A DNA stretch of 64,000 bases from Rhizobiaceae bacterium (GCA_017644005.1 JAEPMJ010000003.1:186001-250000); one strand, 5' to 3'; counted from the stretch's first letter, positions 51,348-59,826 are shown. A program made the numbers and translations. Notes: generated from the letters alone by a model not told the origin.

Positions 51348-51521
51348 GAATATCTCCCTCCGTGCACCAGCACATAAGATGTGACGATCCCCGATTGAAG
51401 GCGTGGCCGGTCAACAATGTGCGAGGCTGTGTTGGCGAATTGCGAGGACGAGCTGTTTCATTGAAGGGACAAATCGCCGTAGCATGGTGCGATACTCTTG
51501 CGCCTGAAAACGGACCGAACA

Positions 51522-51947
51522 ATGCTCAGACACACTGTCCTCATCCTCGTCTTTGCTTCTTTCGCTGCGCTAGCCGCGCGCGCACAGGAGGCTGGCCCAA
51601 TCGGCATCGCGATCGCCGAAGCGCCGGAAATGGGTGGCGGGGTGTGTTTCGCCGACAATCTGGACAAAGCATTCGCCTGCGCGCGCGAACAATGTGCCAG
51701 CGAGGCCGGCGCCGATGCCGGCTGCTATCGCGTGCGCTGGTGCTACCCGGCCGGGTGGAGCGCCGACCTCTTCGTCCAGAACCAGGATGGTTTTCATTTC
51801 CACGATTATCTGTGCGGCTGGACAGACCGTGAAGCACTGGAGGCGGCTATTGCGTTGAAATGCGACCGCGAACGCTATCCCTATCTCATGGAATGCATGG
51901 CCGTGCGCATGTGGGACAAGGACGGCAATACGGTCGAGCTGGAGTGA
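51522..51947 (+). CDS. Secreted cysteine-rich hypothetical protein
   Basis: A 141-residue protein from ATG 51522. Residues 1-21 are a clear signal peptide (MLRHTVLILVFASFAALAARAQ). The mature part contains eight cysteines, spaced in CFADNLDKAFACAREQC, GCYRVRWCYP, LCGWTDREALEAAIALKC and MECMAV, enough for several disulfides in the periplasm. Some features (a GIAIAEA strand, aromatic-rich core) recall DUF4189-type secreted proteins, but the match is weak. It runs opposite to both neighbours. Function unknown. Confidence 0.7.
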   Translation: MLRHTVLILVFASFAALAARAQEAGPIGIAIAEAPEMGGGVCFADNLDKAFACAREQCASEAGADAGCYRVRWCYPAGWSADLFVQNQDGFHFHDYLCGWTDREALEAAIALKCDRERYPYLMECMAVRMWDKDGNTVELE

Positions 51948-51950
51948 AGT

Positions 51951-52442
51951 TCAGGCGCGCGGAAGCGGTCGGCGCATAACCAGTGTCGGAACGCCCTGAA
52001 TGCTGCCGCATGCGCTTTTACGTTCAGCAGCCACAAAGCCGTTCTTCTCATAGAAACGGATTGCACGGTCGTTGCCCTCGATCACCTCGAGCGACATTGA
52101 CGGCTCGCCGACAAAGCTCGTCATTACCGCCTGCAGCAGCGCCTGCGCGACACCGGTCCCCTGCTGGGCGGGTAGAACGTGAAGCCTGTCGAGCCACAAA
52201 ACGCCCTTTTCGACAACAGCATAGGCGTAGCCGGATATGCCGTCGTCATCCGCAAGAGCTACAAAAGCCTCGGCATGAGGACGCTCCAGGTCAGCGGCCA
52301 GGCGCTCAGCGGTAAATCCGGCAGCTTCCGCATCGGCCCTTTCCGCGCCCATCAGCGGCGCGTAAGTGCGGCGCCACGAACCGGCCAACAGCGCGGCAAC
52401 TTCAGCCGCGTCTTCGCCGGTCATGTGGCGCACCCTTGCCAC
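51951..52442 (-). CDS. GNAT-family N-acetyltransferase
   Basis: A 163-residue acetyl-CoA-dependent acyltransferase. The GNAT order is clear: first strand VRHMTGEDAAEVAALL, motif A WLDRLHVLPAQQGTGVAQALLQAV with the Q-x-x-G-x-A pyrophosphate loop, and motif B LEVIEGNDRAIRFYEKNGF. The substrate cannot be inferred. The GTG at 52442 is used because it preserves the first strand; ATG 52424 would trim it. It starts four bases after the gatB stop and so is likely translated from the gatB transcript. Confidence 0.87.
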   Translation of the reverse strand: MARVRHMTGEDAAEVAALLAGSWRRTYAPLMGAERADAEAAGFTAERLAADLERPHAEAFVALADDDGISGYAYAVVEKGVLWLDRLHVLPAQQGTGVAQALLQAVMTSFVGEPSMSLEVIEGNDRAIRFYEKNGFVAAERKSACGSIQGVPTLVMRRPLPRA

Positions 52443-52446
52443 GGCG

Positions 52447-53946
52447 CTACTCGATGCCCAGCTTCGATTTGACGAGGTCGTTCACGGCTTTCGGGTTGGC
52501 CTTGCCGCCGGTGGCCTTCATCACCTGCCCGACGAACCAGCCTGCAAGCGTCGGCTTTTCCTTCGCCTGCTCTACCTTGTCGGGGTTGGCCGCGATCACC
52601 TCATCCACCGCCTTTTCGATTGCGCCGGTGTCGGTGACCTGCTTCATGCCACGCTCTTCGACGATCTTCGCCGGGTCGCCGCCTTCGTTCCAGACGATCT
52701 CGAACAGGTCCTTGGCGATCTTGCCGGAGATCGTGCCTTGCTTGATCAGGTCAATGATCGCGCCAAGCTGATCGGGCGAAACAGGAGTCGATTCGATATC
52801 CTCGCCGGATTTGTTCAACGCACCGAGCAGGTCGTTGATCACCCAGTTCGCGGCCATCTTGCCGTCGCGTCCGGCAGCCACCTTCTCGAAATAGTCGGCG
52901 ATCGCCTTTTCCGACACGAGAACGGAAGCATCATAGGCCGACAGGCCAAGCGCAGAAACGAGCCGTTCCTTCTTGTCGTCCGGCAGCTCTGGCAGATCCT
53001 TGGCGAGTTCATCGACATAGGCCTGGTCGAATTCAAGCGGCAGAAGATCCGGGTCAGGGAAATAGCGGTAGTCATGCGCCTCTTCCTTGGAGCGCATGGA
53101 CCGGGTTTCGCCCTTCGCGGGGTCGAATAGCCGCGTTTCCTGATCGATGGTTCCGCCATCTTCCAGAATTGCGATCTGGCGGCGGGCTTCCGATTCGATC
53201 GCCTGGCCAACGAAGCGAATGGAGTTCACGTTCTTGATTTCGCATCGCGTTCCGAACTCGCCGCCGGGCTTGCGCACCGACACGTTCACGTCCGCCCGCA
53301 TGGAGCCCTCGTCCATATTGCCGTCGCAGGTGCCGAGGTAGCGCAGGATGGTACGCAGCTTGGTGAGATAGGCCTTGGCCTCGTCGGCGGAACGGATGTC
53401 GGGTTTAGACACGATCTCCATCAGCGCGACACCCGAACGGTTCAGGTCGACATAGGACATGCTGGGGTGCTGATCGTGCATCAGCTTGCCCGCGTCCTGC
53501 TCCAGATGCAGACGTTCGATGCCGACCTGGATGTCCTCGAAATTACCCTGCCGGTCCGGGCCGACCGACACCGTCACAGTGCCCTCGCCGACGATCGGCT
53601 GCTGGTATTGCGAAATCTGGTAGCCCTGCGGCAGATCGGGGTAGAAATAGTTCTTACGGTCGAACACCGACCGGTGATTGATCTGTGCCCTCAGGCCCAG
53701 CCCCGTGCGGATCGCCTGGCGGACACACTCCTCGTTGATCACCGGCAGCATACCGGGCATCGCCGCATCGACCAGACTCACATTGTCGTTGGGTTCGGCC
53801 CCGAAGGAGGTCGAGGCGCCTGAAAACAGCTTCGCCTCCGATGTCACCTGAGCATGAACCTCCATACCCACGATGATTTCCCAGTCGCCGGTGGCGCCGG
53901 AAATGAAGCGTTTCGGATCGGGCTCGCGGGTATCGACGATGGTCAT
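52447..53946 (-). CDS. gatB: Asp/Glu-tRNA amidotransferase subunit B
   Basis: Part of GatCAB, which amidates mischarged Glu-tRNA(Gln) or Asp-tRNA(Asn). The 499-residue protein contains the kinase cradle start [22 protein letters not shown], then the GatB signature (YSxPDL-like) [14 protein letters not shown] and [17 protein letters not shown], the segment [14 protein letters not shown], and the C-terminal YqeY-like helical tail. ATG 53946 gives the family N-terminus; longer frames upstream are not supported. gatA and gatC are not adjacent. Confidence 0.97.
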   Translation of the reverse strand: MTIVDTREPDPKRFISGATGDWEIIVGMEVHAQVTSEAKLFSGASTSFGAEPNDNVSLVDAAMPGMLPVINEECVRQAIRTGLGLRAQINHRSVFDRKNYFYPDLPQGYQISQYQQPIVGEGTVTVSVGPDRQGNFEDIQVGIERLHLEQDAGKLMHDQHPSMSYVDLNRSGVALMEIVSKPDIRSADEAKAYLTKLRTILRYLGTCDGNMDEGSMRADVNVSVRKPGGEFGTRCEIKNVNSIRFVGQAIESEARRQIAILEDGGTIDQETRLFDPAKGETRSMRSKEEAHDYRYFPDPDLLPLEFDQAYVDELAKDLPELPDDKKERLVSALGLSAYDASVLVSEKAIADYFEKVAAGRDGKMAANWVINDLLGALNKSGEDIESTPVSPDQLGAIIDLIKQGTISGKIAKDLFEIVWNEGGDPAKIVEERGMKQVTDTGAIEKAVDEVIAANPDKVEQAKEKPTLAGWFVGQVMKATGGKANPKAVNDLVKSKLGIE

Positions 53947-54307
53947 GGTGTCTCGGTGCGGGTCGGAGGATTTCTCGCGCCTGTCGCTAGCCCAACTACC
54001 GCTTGCTGGCAAGTTGGACCGCCTGATCCAATGCCAAGAGCGCGAACAGCCGCCGCTCCAGCTATTGCCGTTCTGGGGTGAAGAGACCGAGCGAGCTGAC
54101 GCCGTGTGCCCTAAATGCACTGGTTCGCATCGCCCGACATTGCTAAATCGGGCGCGCCACGGAGCTTTTATGCACCTCTCGAACGAGTTCCGCTGAGGCC
54201 CTGACCTTTTCAGGCAGGGCAGAAAACCGGAACGCCGCGCCGCGCACAGAGCGGACGCGGATTTTTCTGTTGGCTCAACCGGCCAGGTTTCCCGGGATTC
54301 CCACACT
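53947..54307. other. Intergenic region between gatB and the YjhX-like gene
   Basis: About 360 bases separating divergent genes. Short frames exist on both strands but none has a family resemblance or convincing ribosome site. No hairpin terminator or RNA element is evident. It presumably contains both promoters. Confidence 0.45.
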
Positions 54308-54565
54308 ATGGACATATCGCGCGCTGAACAGCGCATTCTCCACCTGCTCGCACAGGGCGGGCGCATCGAAATCGAACGTAACAACAAGGGACGGATCGCC
54401 GAAGTCGCGTGTTTTACACGTGACGGGTGGCTGTTTCCTGAGCTTGACATGGAGCTGTTTCGCAAGCTGAAGCGCCGCCGCTGCATCTCATCGTCGAACG
54501 GCGGGCCTTACCGGGTAACCCGCAGAGGGCTGGCGCTGGTGCGGGCACGCCCCGACAATCGCTAA
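54308..54565 (+). CDS. YjhX-family small protein (UPF0386)
   Basis: An 85-residue protein matching the YjhX/UPF0386 family across its length: [20 protein letters not shown], a short basic linker, then [23 protein letters not shown] and [18 protein letters not shown], which reads as a winged-helix-like fold. In E. coli YjhX is annotated as a toxin of the YjhX-YjhQ pair. Here the next gene is a CBS protein on the opposite strand, and the only GNAT gene nearby (YjhQ is a GNAT protein) is at 51951-52442, beyond gatB. A toxin role is therefore uncertain. Confidence 0.85.
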   Translation: MDISRAEQRILHLLAQGGRIEIERNNKGRIAEVACFTRDGWLFPELDMELFRKLKRRRCISSSNGGPYRVTRRGLALVRARPDNR

Positions 54566-54605
54566 ACAAAAGGCGGCCGGGCGTGCGTCCGGCCGCCGAA
54601 TTTGC
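54566..54605. terminator. Bidirectional terminator between convergent genes
   Basis: Nine-base arms GGCGGCCGG (54572-54580) and CCGGCCGCC (54589-54597) with an eight-base loop, in the 58-base gap between the convergent YjhX-like and CBS genes. Minus-strand reading is followed by TTTTGTTTA; plus-strand reading by GAATTTGC, so it is stronger for the CBS gene. Confidence 0.75.
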
Positions 54606-54623
54606 TGGCGCGGACGAGCCGCA

Positions 54624-55055
54624 TCAAGCAGTTGCGATGTAGGACTTGATATCCTCTGCCTCGCGCAGAACTTCCTCGATACGCAGCTTCACAACATCGC
54701 CGATGGAGATGATGCCGTCGAGTTTGCCGTCCTTTTCGACCGGCAGATGACGGAAACGGCCCTGCGTCATGATTTCCATCAGCTCCATGGCCGTGTTGGT
54801 TTCCCGGCATATCTTCACGCTCGCGGTCATGGCGGTGGAAACGGGCTGATTGAGTGCCGAAGAGCCCTTTTCTCCGACGATACGCACGATGTCGCGTTCG
54901 GACAGGATTCCGGCAATCCGGTTGTCGCCCCTGGTCACGACCAGTGCGCCGATTCGATGCTGCGACAGCAGTTTCGCGGCATCGGCAAGCGTACTGTCAG
55001 GCCCGATGGTCATTACATCGTGCCCCTTGGCGTCCAGTATTGCCTTCACTGTCAT
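54624..55055 (-). CDS. Tandem CBS-domain protein
   Basis: A 143-residue protein made of two CBS motifs and nothing else. CBS1 runs about 8-65 (VMTIGPDSTLADAAKLLSQH, GALVVTRGDNRIAGILSERD) and CBS2 about 75-135 (HLPVEKDGKLDGIISIGDVV). Such pairs bind adenosyl ligands such as AMP or ATP and regulate partners. The partner here is unknown. It is probably monocistronic with the terminator at 54566-54605 behind it. Confidence 0.92.
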   Translation of the reverse strand: MTVKAILDAKGHDVMTIGPDSTLADAAKLLSQHRIGALVVTRGDNRIAGILSERDIVRIVGEKGSSALNQPVSTAMTASVKICRETNTAMELMEIMTQGRFRHLPVEKDGKLDGIISIGDVVKLRIEEVLREAEDIKSYIATA

Positions 55056-55128
55056 GGCATCCTCCTGTCTCGTGCCAGCACTCTCCCCAACCCGGCCATG
55101 GATATGGTGCGCTCAAGGCGGCATCTTT

Positions 55129-55839
55129 TCAAGCGGCTCGCGCTGGGCCAGCAGCGCCGGGATCGAAGATCCGGACGGCAAAGAAGCCGACCACGAAACC
55201 GCCAATATGAGCTTCCCAGGCAATCTGGGCCGACACGCCCGGCGACGCGAACCCCACCCCTGTGGCCAAGTTGATGGCGAACCACACCAGAAGGAAAGTG
55301 ACGGCCGGGCGTGACGAGAGCACCCGGGAGATCGACAGAACCTCACCCGCAAAGGCGGGCTTTTCCATGCGCCGGTCGATTCGGAACGCGAACCGTGCCG
55401 CAGCGCCCATCATGCCCGAAATTGCGCCGGAGGCGCCGACGAGCGGTATGGCCTCCCCGGAATGGAGCAGATAATGCAATGCTACCGCGCCAAGCGCTGT
55501 TGCAGCCCAAAACAACAGGAAACGACCCGCGCCGATTCGGTTGGCCAGCGGCGAGCCGAATGCAGCCAGCCAGATCATGTTGATAATCAGGTGCGCATAA
55601 CCGCCGTGAAGCAGCGAATAGGATAACGGGCTCACAAGCCACGCCGCCGTGAAAGGGAACGCGCCCGAGTAGCGGACCGGAATGAAGGCGAAATTCTCGA
55701 TCACCCAGACATAAGCGGCCGTACTCAGCACATGCGCGATCAGAACATGGATAGCGATGCAGGCCATGGCAATTGCCACCACCACCGGCGCGAGGTTGAA
55801 CACCGGTTCGCGCGGCGGCTCCGCTGTCCGTTCGGTCAC
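55129..55839 (-). CDS. Rhomboid-family intramembrane serine protease
   Basis: A 236-residue inner-membrane protease with about six helices. The catalytic serine lies in VGASGAISGMMGA and the histidine in the last helix EAHIGGFVVGF; the N-terminal HGGYAHLIINMIWLAAFG matches the H-x-x-x-N oxyanion helix. The start is uncertain: GTG 55839 (VTERTAEPPREPVFN) has AGGA upstream, while TTG 55863 has GGAG. A terminator-like hairpin at 55921-55946 lies just upstream, so its promoter is probably within 55840-55920. Confidence 0.87.
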   Translation of the reverse strand: MTERTAEPPREPVFNLAPVVVAIAMACIAIHVLIAHVLSTAAYVWVIENFAFIPVRYSGAFPFTAAWLVSPLSYSLLHGGYAHLIINMIWLAAFGSPLANRIGAGRFLLFWAATALGAVALHYLLHSGEAIPLVGASGAISGMMGAAARFAFRIDRRMEKPAFAGEVLSISRVLSSRPAVTFLLVWFAINLATGVGFASPGVSAQIAWEAHIGGFVVGFFAVRIFDPGAAGPARAA

Positions 55840-56199
55840 ATCGTCGTGGTCGTCCTGTCTCAAATGCCGTTGCTCCCGATGCCAGACCTCATAGAGGCAT
55901 GACTCGGAGGCAAAAGAAAAGCCGCTCAGGGTTGCCCCTGAACGGCCTGGTCGAGTCCCCACTCAATTTCCAAATCCCAATTATTGCCCGCGTTTCACCC
56001 CGCGCGGCCTGATCGCAAAATTGCCAATATCGTCAGGGCGCGGCAAGCGAAACCAATCGTTAACCCTAACGCGCCCGACAGCTGTGAAAAACCTGAAACC
56101 CGACTGGCATGACCCGTGCTTGGGTTTGATCTTAGCCACGCATCGGGCGGCGATTGTCCCATGCTGGCACAGCTCAGAACGCGCAGGGAAAGCCGCAGC
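55840..56199. other. Intergenic region with possible small RNA
   Basis: About 360 bases between divergent rhomboid and PAS-protein genes. It holds the minus-strand terminator at 55909-55946 and, upstream of it on that strand, an unassigned segment of 100-200 bases with no reading frame I trust. No known RNA family can be named from the sequence alone. Confidence 0.4.
55909..55946 (-). terminator. Minus-strand intrinsic terminator with no upstream gene
   Basis: Eleven-base arms GCCGCTCAGGG (55921-55931) and CCCTGAACGGC (55936-55946), one mismatch, four-base loop. Read on the minus strand the stem is followed by TTTTCTTTTGCC, a good terminator tail. The next minus-strand upstream sequence has no protein gene, so it may end a small RNA starting between about 55950 and 56150. 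Confidence 0.7.
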
Positions 56200-56820
56200 A
56201 TGAAGCATGAGGGCACAGTTTCACTATTCCAGTACTGGAACCGGCTGCGGGGCGAACGCGAAGCCCCGCACAGGACGGATATCGAGCCCGCCGATATCAA
56301 ATCGATCCTGGCCGACACTTTCATTCTGGAACAGAATGACGACGGCGAAGCATCGTATCGCCTCGCCGGCACGCGGCTTTGTGCAGTTTTCGGACGGGAA
56401 CTCAAAGGCGGCGTGTTCACGGCCAACTGGGCCGAAAGGGACCGCCGTGTTCTGGAGCGGCTTATCCAAGGAGCGTTCCGGCTCAACAATGTGGTTGTCG
56501 TCAGCTTCTTGGGTGTCAGCCATGGCGGACGCACGAACTCCTTCGAACTGCTGGTGCTGCCGTTGGATGGCGGCGGCGGCAGATTGCGCGCCCTCGGCGC
56601 CATTTCGCCGCTCGAAAAGCCGTTCTGGCTTGGTGCAGACCCCGTCGTACAGTGCCGGATCGAATCGCTTCGCATCATCGACCCGACCGTCGCATCACCC
56701 TTCCTCAACAACCGGCCGGAAGTGAGCGTACCTCCACTATCGCCGGAGGACGCCGTGCCAGGCGACAGGGGGCGGCGTGTCGGACATCTTCTCGTTCTGG
56801 AGGGCGGCCGCGAGAAATAA
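56200..56820 (+). CDS. PAS-domain (PAS_5) protein
   Basis: A 206-residue soluble protein matching the alphaproteobacterial PAS_5 group: TVSLFQYWNRLRGEREAPHRTDIEPADIKSIL split around the entry strand, then TFILEQNDDGEASYRLAGTRLCAVFGREL, a PAS core that may hold a ligand. No output domain is present, so it probably acts through a partner. ATG 56200 matches the common family start (MKHEGTVSLFQYW); ATG 56161 is possible. Several rhizobia carry it next to a PilZ gene, as here. Confidence 0.83.
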   Translation: MKHEGTVSLFQYWNRLRGEREAPHRTDIEPADIKSILADTFILEQNDDGEASYRLAGTRLCAVFGRELKGGVFTANWAERDRRVLERLIQGAFRLNNVVVVSFLGVSHGGRTNSFELLVLPLDGGGGRLRALGAISPLEKPFWLGADPVVQCRIESLRIIDPTVASPFLNNRPEVSVPPLSPEDAVPGDRGRRVGHLLVLEGGREK

Positions 56821-56940
56821 GCCGGACAACGCCTTGGCGTACAATTTTGCGCTGGAATTACCGCTTGTTAACCGGTTGAAGCCTACGGTTGCAAACCTGA
56901 TCGTCACGGCGAACAACATACAAACCAGGACGTGATCGTA

Positions 56941-57546
56941 ATGGCGTCTCCAGCACCCGATCTGGCGTCTTCCAGAGCCGAACGAAGGAACTTCCAGCGA
57001 GTTCCCGTCAAGCTATACGGCCGCTTCATGCTTGAAGACAGGACAGAACACACCTGTCAGGTGATCGACATGTCACCGGGCAACGTTGCTCTGCGTGCCG
57101 ATCGGCTTGCCGTTACCGGAGAACGGGTGATTGCCTATCTCGATCATATCGGTCGAGTCGAGGGTGTTGTGACACGCCGCATGCAGGGCGGTTTTGCAAT
57201 GACCGTCAATGCCTCGGATGGCAAACGCGACAAGCTTGCCGCGCAGCTGACCTGGCTTGCCAACAAGCACGAACTCGACCTGCCTGAGGACCGTCGCCAT
57301 GAGCGCCTGCAACCGCGCAATCCGCGCAGTGTGCTGAAGCTCACGGACGGACGACAGTATCAGTGTCGCATTGCAGACCTTTCGCTTTCGGGCGCCGGCG
57401 TTGAAATAGAAACCAAGCCGGAACTGGGAACCGAAGTCATGCTCGGCTCAATTCGCGGTCGCGTGGTGCGCCACTTCGCCGACGGCGTTGCAATCGAGTT
57501 CGCCAGCCTCCAACGGCTGGAAACCCTCGAAGAAGAATTCGACTAG
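56941..57546 (+). CDS. Tandem PilZ-domain protein
   Basis: A 201-residue cytoplasmic protein with two PilZ units. Unit one has RRNFQRVPV and DMSPGNVAL; unit two has RRHERLQPR and DLSLSGAGVE. These correspond to the RxxxR and D/NxSxxG motifs that bind cyclic-di-GMP; unit two matches well, unit one has lost the final glycine. It may be the effector for cyclic-di-GMP made by enzymes such as the MHYT protein at the window end. ATG 56941 has AGGA upstream; a GTG three codons earlier is possible. Confidence 0.88.
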   Translation: MASPAPDLASSRAERRNFQRVPVKLYGRFMLEDRTEHTCQVIDMSPGNVALRADRLAVTGERVIAYLDHIGRVEGVVTRRMQGGFAMTVNASDGKRDKLAAQLTWLANKHELDLPEDRRHERLQPRNPRSVLKLTDGRQYQCRIADLSLSGAGVEIETKPELGTEVMLGSIRGRVVRHFADGVAIEFASLQRLETLEEEFD

Positions 57547-57588
57547 TCATACGGTGGAAACGGCGGCGCGGCGCCTCTCGGTGCGTGC

Positions 57589-57984
57589 TCAGGCTGCCGC
57601 AGTCGCCTCGATTTCGAACAGCAGTTCCGGCATTGCAAGCCGTGTTACGCCCAGTAATGTCATGGGCGGCGCGCATTGAACCGAGCCGAAGCGTTCGGCG
57701 AAAAGGTCAAAGTTCTTCAGAGCCTCATCCATATCGGTTGTGAAGACACAGAGCCGGATGACATTTGTCAGGCTCATATCCGCACCCGACAGCACAGCTT
57801 CCATATTGTCCAGCGCAAGGCCGATCTGGCCGCGCATGTCGCCTGCATGCCTGGGGTTGCCTTCGCCGTCTACCGCGGTCTGGCCCGCGCATATCAGATA
57901 GCGTGACGGGTTTACGACAAGTTCGGCCTGATTGTAGCCGAGCTTCAACGACCAGTTCCACGGATTTACGGCTGTGCGCTGCAT
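57589..57984 (-). CDS. RidA-family protein
   Basis: A 131-residue member of the YjgF/YER057c/UK114 family. It has the strands VVNPSRYLICAGQTAVDGEG, then MRGQIGLALDNMEAVLSGADMSLTNVIRLCVF and LLGVTRLAMPELLFEIEATA. True RidA carries an arginine in the C-terminal C/N-x-R-P motif for imine hydrolysis; here the corresponding position reads GVTRLAMPE, so deaminase activity is plausible but not certain. It is divergent from the WYL regulator, 86 bases apart. Confidence 0.85.
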   Translation of the reverse strand: MQRTAVNPWNWSLKLGYNQAELVVNPSRYLICAGQTAVDGEGNPRHAGDMRGQIGLALDNMEAVLSGADMSLTNVIRLCVFTTDMDEALKNFDLFAERFGSVQCAPPMTLLGVTRLAMPELLFEIEATAAA

Positions 57985-58070
57985 CGTGAATTCTCCTTGT
58001 TGGTGTGCATGCAGCCCGCTTAGGATGAAATGGTGCCGTTTTCTGTCACCAATCATTCCGGAGCCTGGAA

Positions 58071-58790
58071 ATGAACATCCGCCTCCGCCACGACGCGATC
58101 GTGCGCTGCCTTCGCCGCAACGGAACCATGACCGTCGACCGGCTGGCAAAGGAGGTTCATGCATCGAGGCGAACGGTGCTGCGCGACATTGCGGCCTTGC
58201 GAGACCAGGGCTTCGTCATCCAATCGGAGACCGGCCGTGGCGGCGGATTGCAACTTGACCCGCAGTCGGTGCAGACCACGCCCCGGCTTTCAGTCGCTGA
58301 GGTGTTCGCGCTCCTCATAAGCGTTTCGGCAATGCGTGCGGCCCGCAGCTTGCCGTTTTCGAACCTCGCGGATGCGGGGCTCGCCAAGATCGAAAGAGCA
58401 TTGCCGCCGGACAAGGTGCGGGATTTGCGCCGGTTTCTGGACTGCCTGCATGTCGGGCAGCTTTCGCCCCTGCAGGATTTATCGAACATCGGCGTTATGG
58501 ATGCTGAACTGCTATCCGCTTTCGAGACGGCATTCCTCCAGCGGCAGCGCCTGCGGTTTCGGTACCGTGACGCCAATGGCTCTGAAACCGGCCGCGAAGT
58601 CGAACCGCATGCCATGCTGATCCTGCCGCCGCTATGGTACCTGGTGGCGTGGGATCCTGCGCGCCGAGATTTCCGTCATTTTCGGATGGACCGGATAAGC
58701 AGGCCCACGTGTCTCGAAGGGCCGGCCTTCCGGCGCCGCCATGTGCCCTTCGAGGACGATGTCTGTCCTTATCGCGACCTGCAGCGCTGA
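58071..58790 (+). CDS. WYL-domain transcriptional regulator (YafY type)
   Basis: A 239-residue regulator. Residues 6-60 form an HTH_11 winged helix (HDAIVRCLRRNGTMTVDRLA, ASRRTVLRDIAALRDQGF) and the C-terminal half a WYL domain with RFRYRDANGSETGREVEPHAM and LWYLVAWDPARRDFRHFRMDRI. YafY-type proteins sense ligands or nucleic acids and often control the divergent gene, so ridA at 57589-57984 is the likely target. Confidence 0.9.
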   Translation: MNIRLRHDAIVRCLRRNGTMTVDRLAKEVHASRRTVLRDIAALRDQGFVIQSETGRGGGLQLDPQSVQTTPRLSVAEVFALLISVSAMRAARSLPFSNLADAGLAKIERALPPDKVRDLRRFLDCLHVGQLSPLQDLSNIGVMDAELLSAFETAFLQRQRLRFRYRDANGSETGREVEPHAMLILPPLWYLVAWDPARRDFRHFRMDRISRPTCLEGPAFRRRHVPFEDDVCPYRDLQR

Positions 58791-59018
58791 CGCCGAATTT
58801 CTGTCCGAGCCATACCGTCAGGCGAAAACGTCGCCGGTCGGCGTCGAGCAATTCACTCAAATTTTAGGCGAATTCTACTCAAATACAAATCGAACTATAA
58901 TTAAATCTAATTTCGATTTTACTCTTATTTGTACTTGTATTTCCTATAATCTATACTTGCATTTTTGCGCCGAATAAATCCGGCCATGCCATTGTGCTGT
59001 CAAACGGGGAGACACACA
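58791..59018. promoter_or_regulatory. AT-rich upstream region of the periplasmic peptidase gene
   Basis: Positions about 58855-58975 are strikingly AT-rich in an otherwise GC-rich window, with repeated TACTC/CAAAT-like words and poly-A/T tracts. No gene fits. Such stretches in rhizobia commonly attract H-NS-like or MucR-type silencers; that link is inferred. GGGGAG just before ATG 59019 is the ribosome site. Confidence 0.5.
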
Positions 59019-59621
59019 ATGGGACACAAAATCAAGATACTGCTCTCAGCTGCCGCTCTTGCACTGGCGCCGCAAATGGCGTCTGCGAACTCGTTCATGG
59101 TCTCAACCGGGCGCACGACGCAGCCCGTCGGCCATTACGAATTCTGTCAGCAATTGCCTGTCGAATGCAGGCAAGTCACGCAGAAGCGCCAACCGGTTGA
59201 GCTGACCCGCAAGCTGTGGGCCAAGATCATCGACGTGAACAACCTGGTCAATACTATGGTGACGCCTCGTACCGACCGCGAGATCTGGGGTGTCGAAGAG
59301 CGCTGGAGCTATCCGACAAAGGGCATTGGCGATTGCGAAGACTACGTGCTCGAGAAACGACGCCTGCTCATGAAGGCGGGCATCCCGGCAGGCAATCTGA
59401 TGATTACCGTGGTTCGACAACCGAATGGTGACGGGCACGCGGTGCTGACGGCCCGCACGAGCCTTGGCGACTTCGTTCTCGACAACCTTGAGCCGCGCGT
59501 TCTGGCCTGGACCGATACCGAGTACCGCTACCTGAAACGCCAATCGGACCAGAATTCCGGTGTGTGGGTATCGATCGAAGACTCCCGTCAAATGGCTGTT
59601 GGGTCAGTCCGCAGCAACTGA
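59019..59621 (+). CDS. Periplasmic transglutaminase-like cysteine peptidase (BTLCP)
   Basis: A 200-residue protein of the bacterial transglutaminase-like cysteine proteinase family (the LapG superfamily). A signal peptide ends near residue 24 (MASAN). The catalytic triad is complete: C106 in GDCEDYVLEKRRLL, H140 in NGDGHAVLTA and D155 in FVLDNLEPRVLAW. LapG cleaves large surface adhesins under cyclic-di-GMP control; whether this one does is unknown, since no lapD or adhesin gene is nearby. The AT-rich upstream region suggests tight regulation. Confidence 0.9.
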   Translation: MGHKIKILLSAAALALAPQMASANSFMVSTGRTTQPVGHYEFCQQLPVECRQVTQKRQPVELTRKLWAKIIDVNNLVNTMVTPRTDREIWGVEERWSYPTKGIGDCEDYVLEKRRLLMKAGIPAGNLMITVVRQPNGDGHAVLTARTSLGDFVLDNLEPRVLAWTDTEYRYLKRQSDQNSGVWVSIEDSRQMAVGSVRSN

Positions 59622-59778
59622 AGAAGTCCTGGCGCCCGCCGATGACGGGGATCATGCGGCGCCAGTTCGGGACACGAAACATACGGGCGCGGAACACGGG
59701 TCGGGGGACCGGTACGCCGCGTCCAACGGCCAGCCCGGTCGAGTCCCCACCCTCCCCGTCCCCAACGACCGGGTCTGA

Positions 59779-59807
59779 GGAGCCGGCCCTTCCCCAGGGC
59801 CGGCTCC
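59779..59807. terminator. Hairpin terminator between convergent genes
   Basis: A perfect 12-bp inverted repeat, GGAGCCGGCCCT (59779-59790) and AGGGCCGGCTCC (59796-59807), with a five-base loop, between the convergent peptidase and carbonic anhydrase-like genes. Neither flank has a long T run, so it may be a Rho-assisted or weak intrinsic terminator. Confidence 0.7.
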
Positions 59808-59826
59808 ACCTTTCCTCCTGATAGAG

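Noticed and set aside
53873..54196. A plus-strand frame in the gatB-yjhX gap
   Set aside because: It begins inside gatB on the opposite strand, has no ribosome site and no family resemblance.
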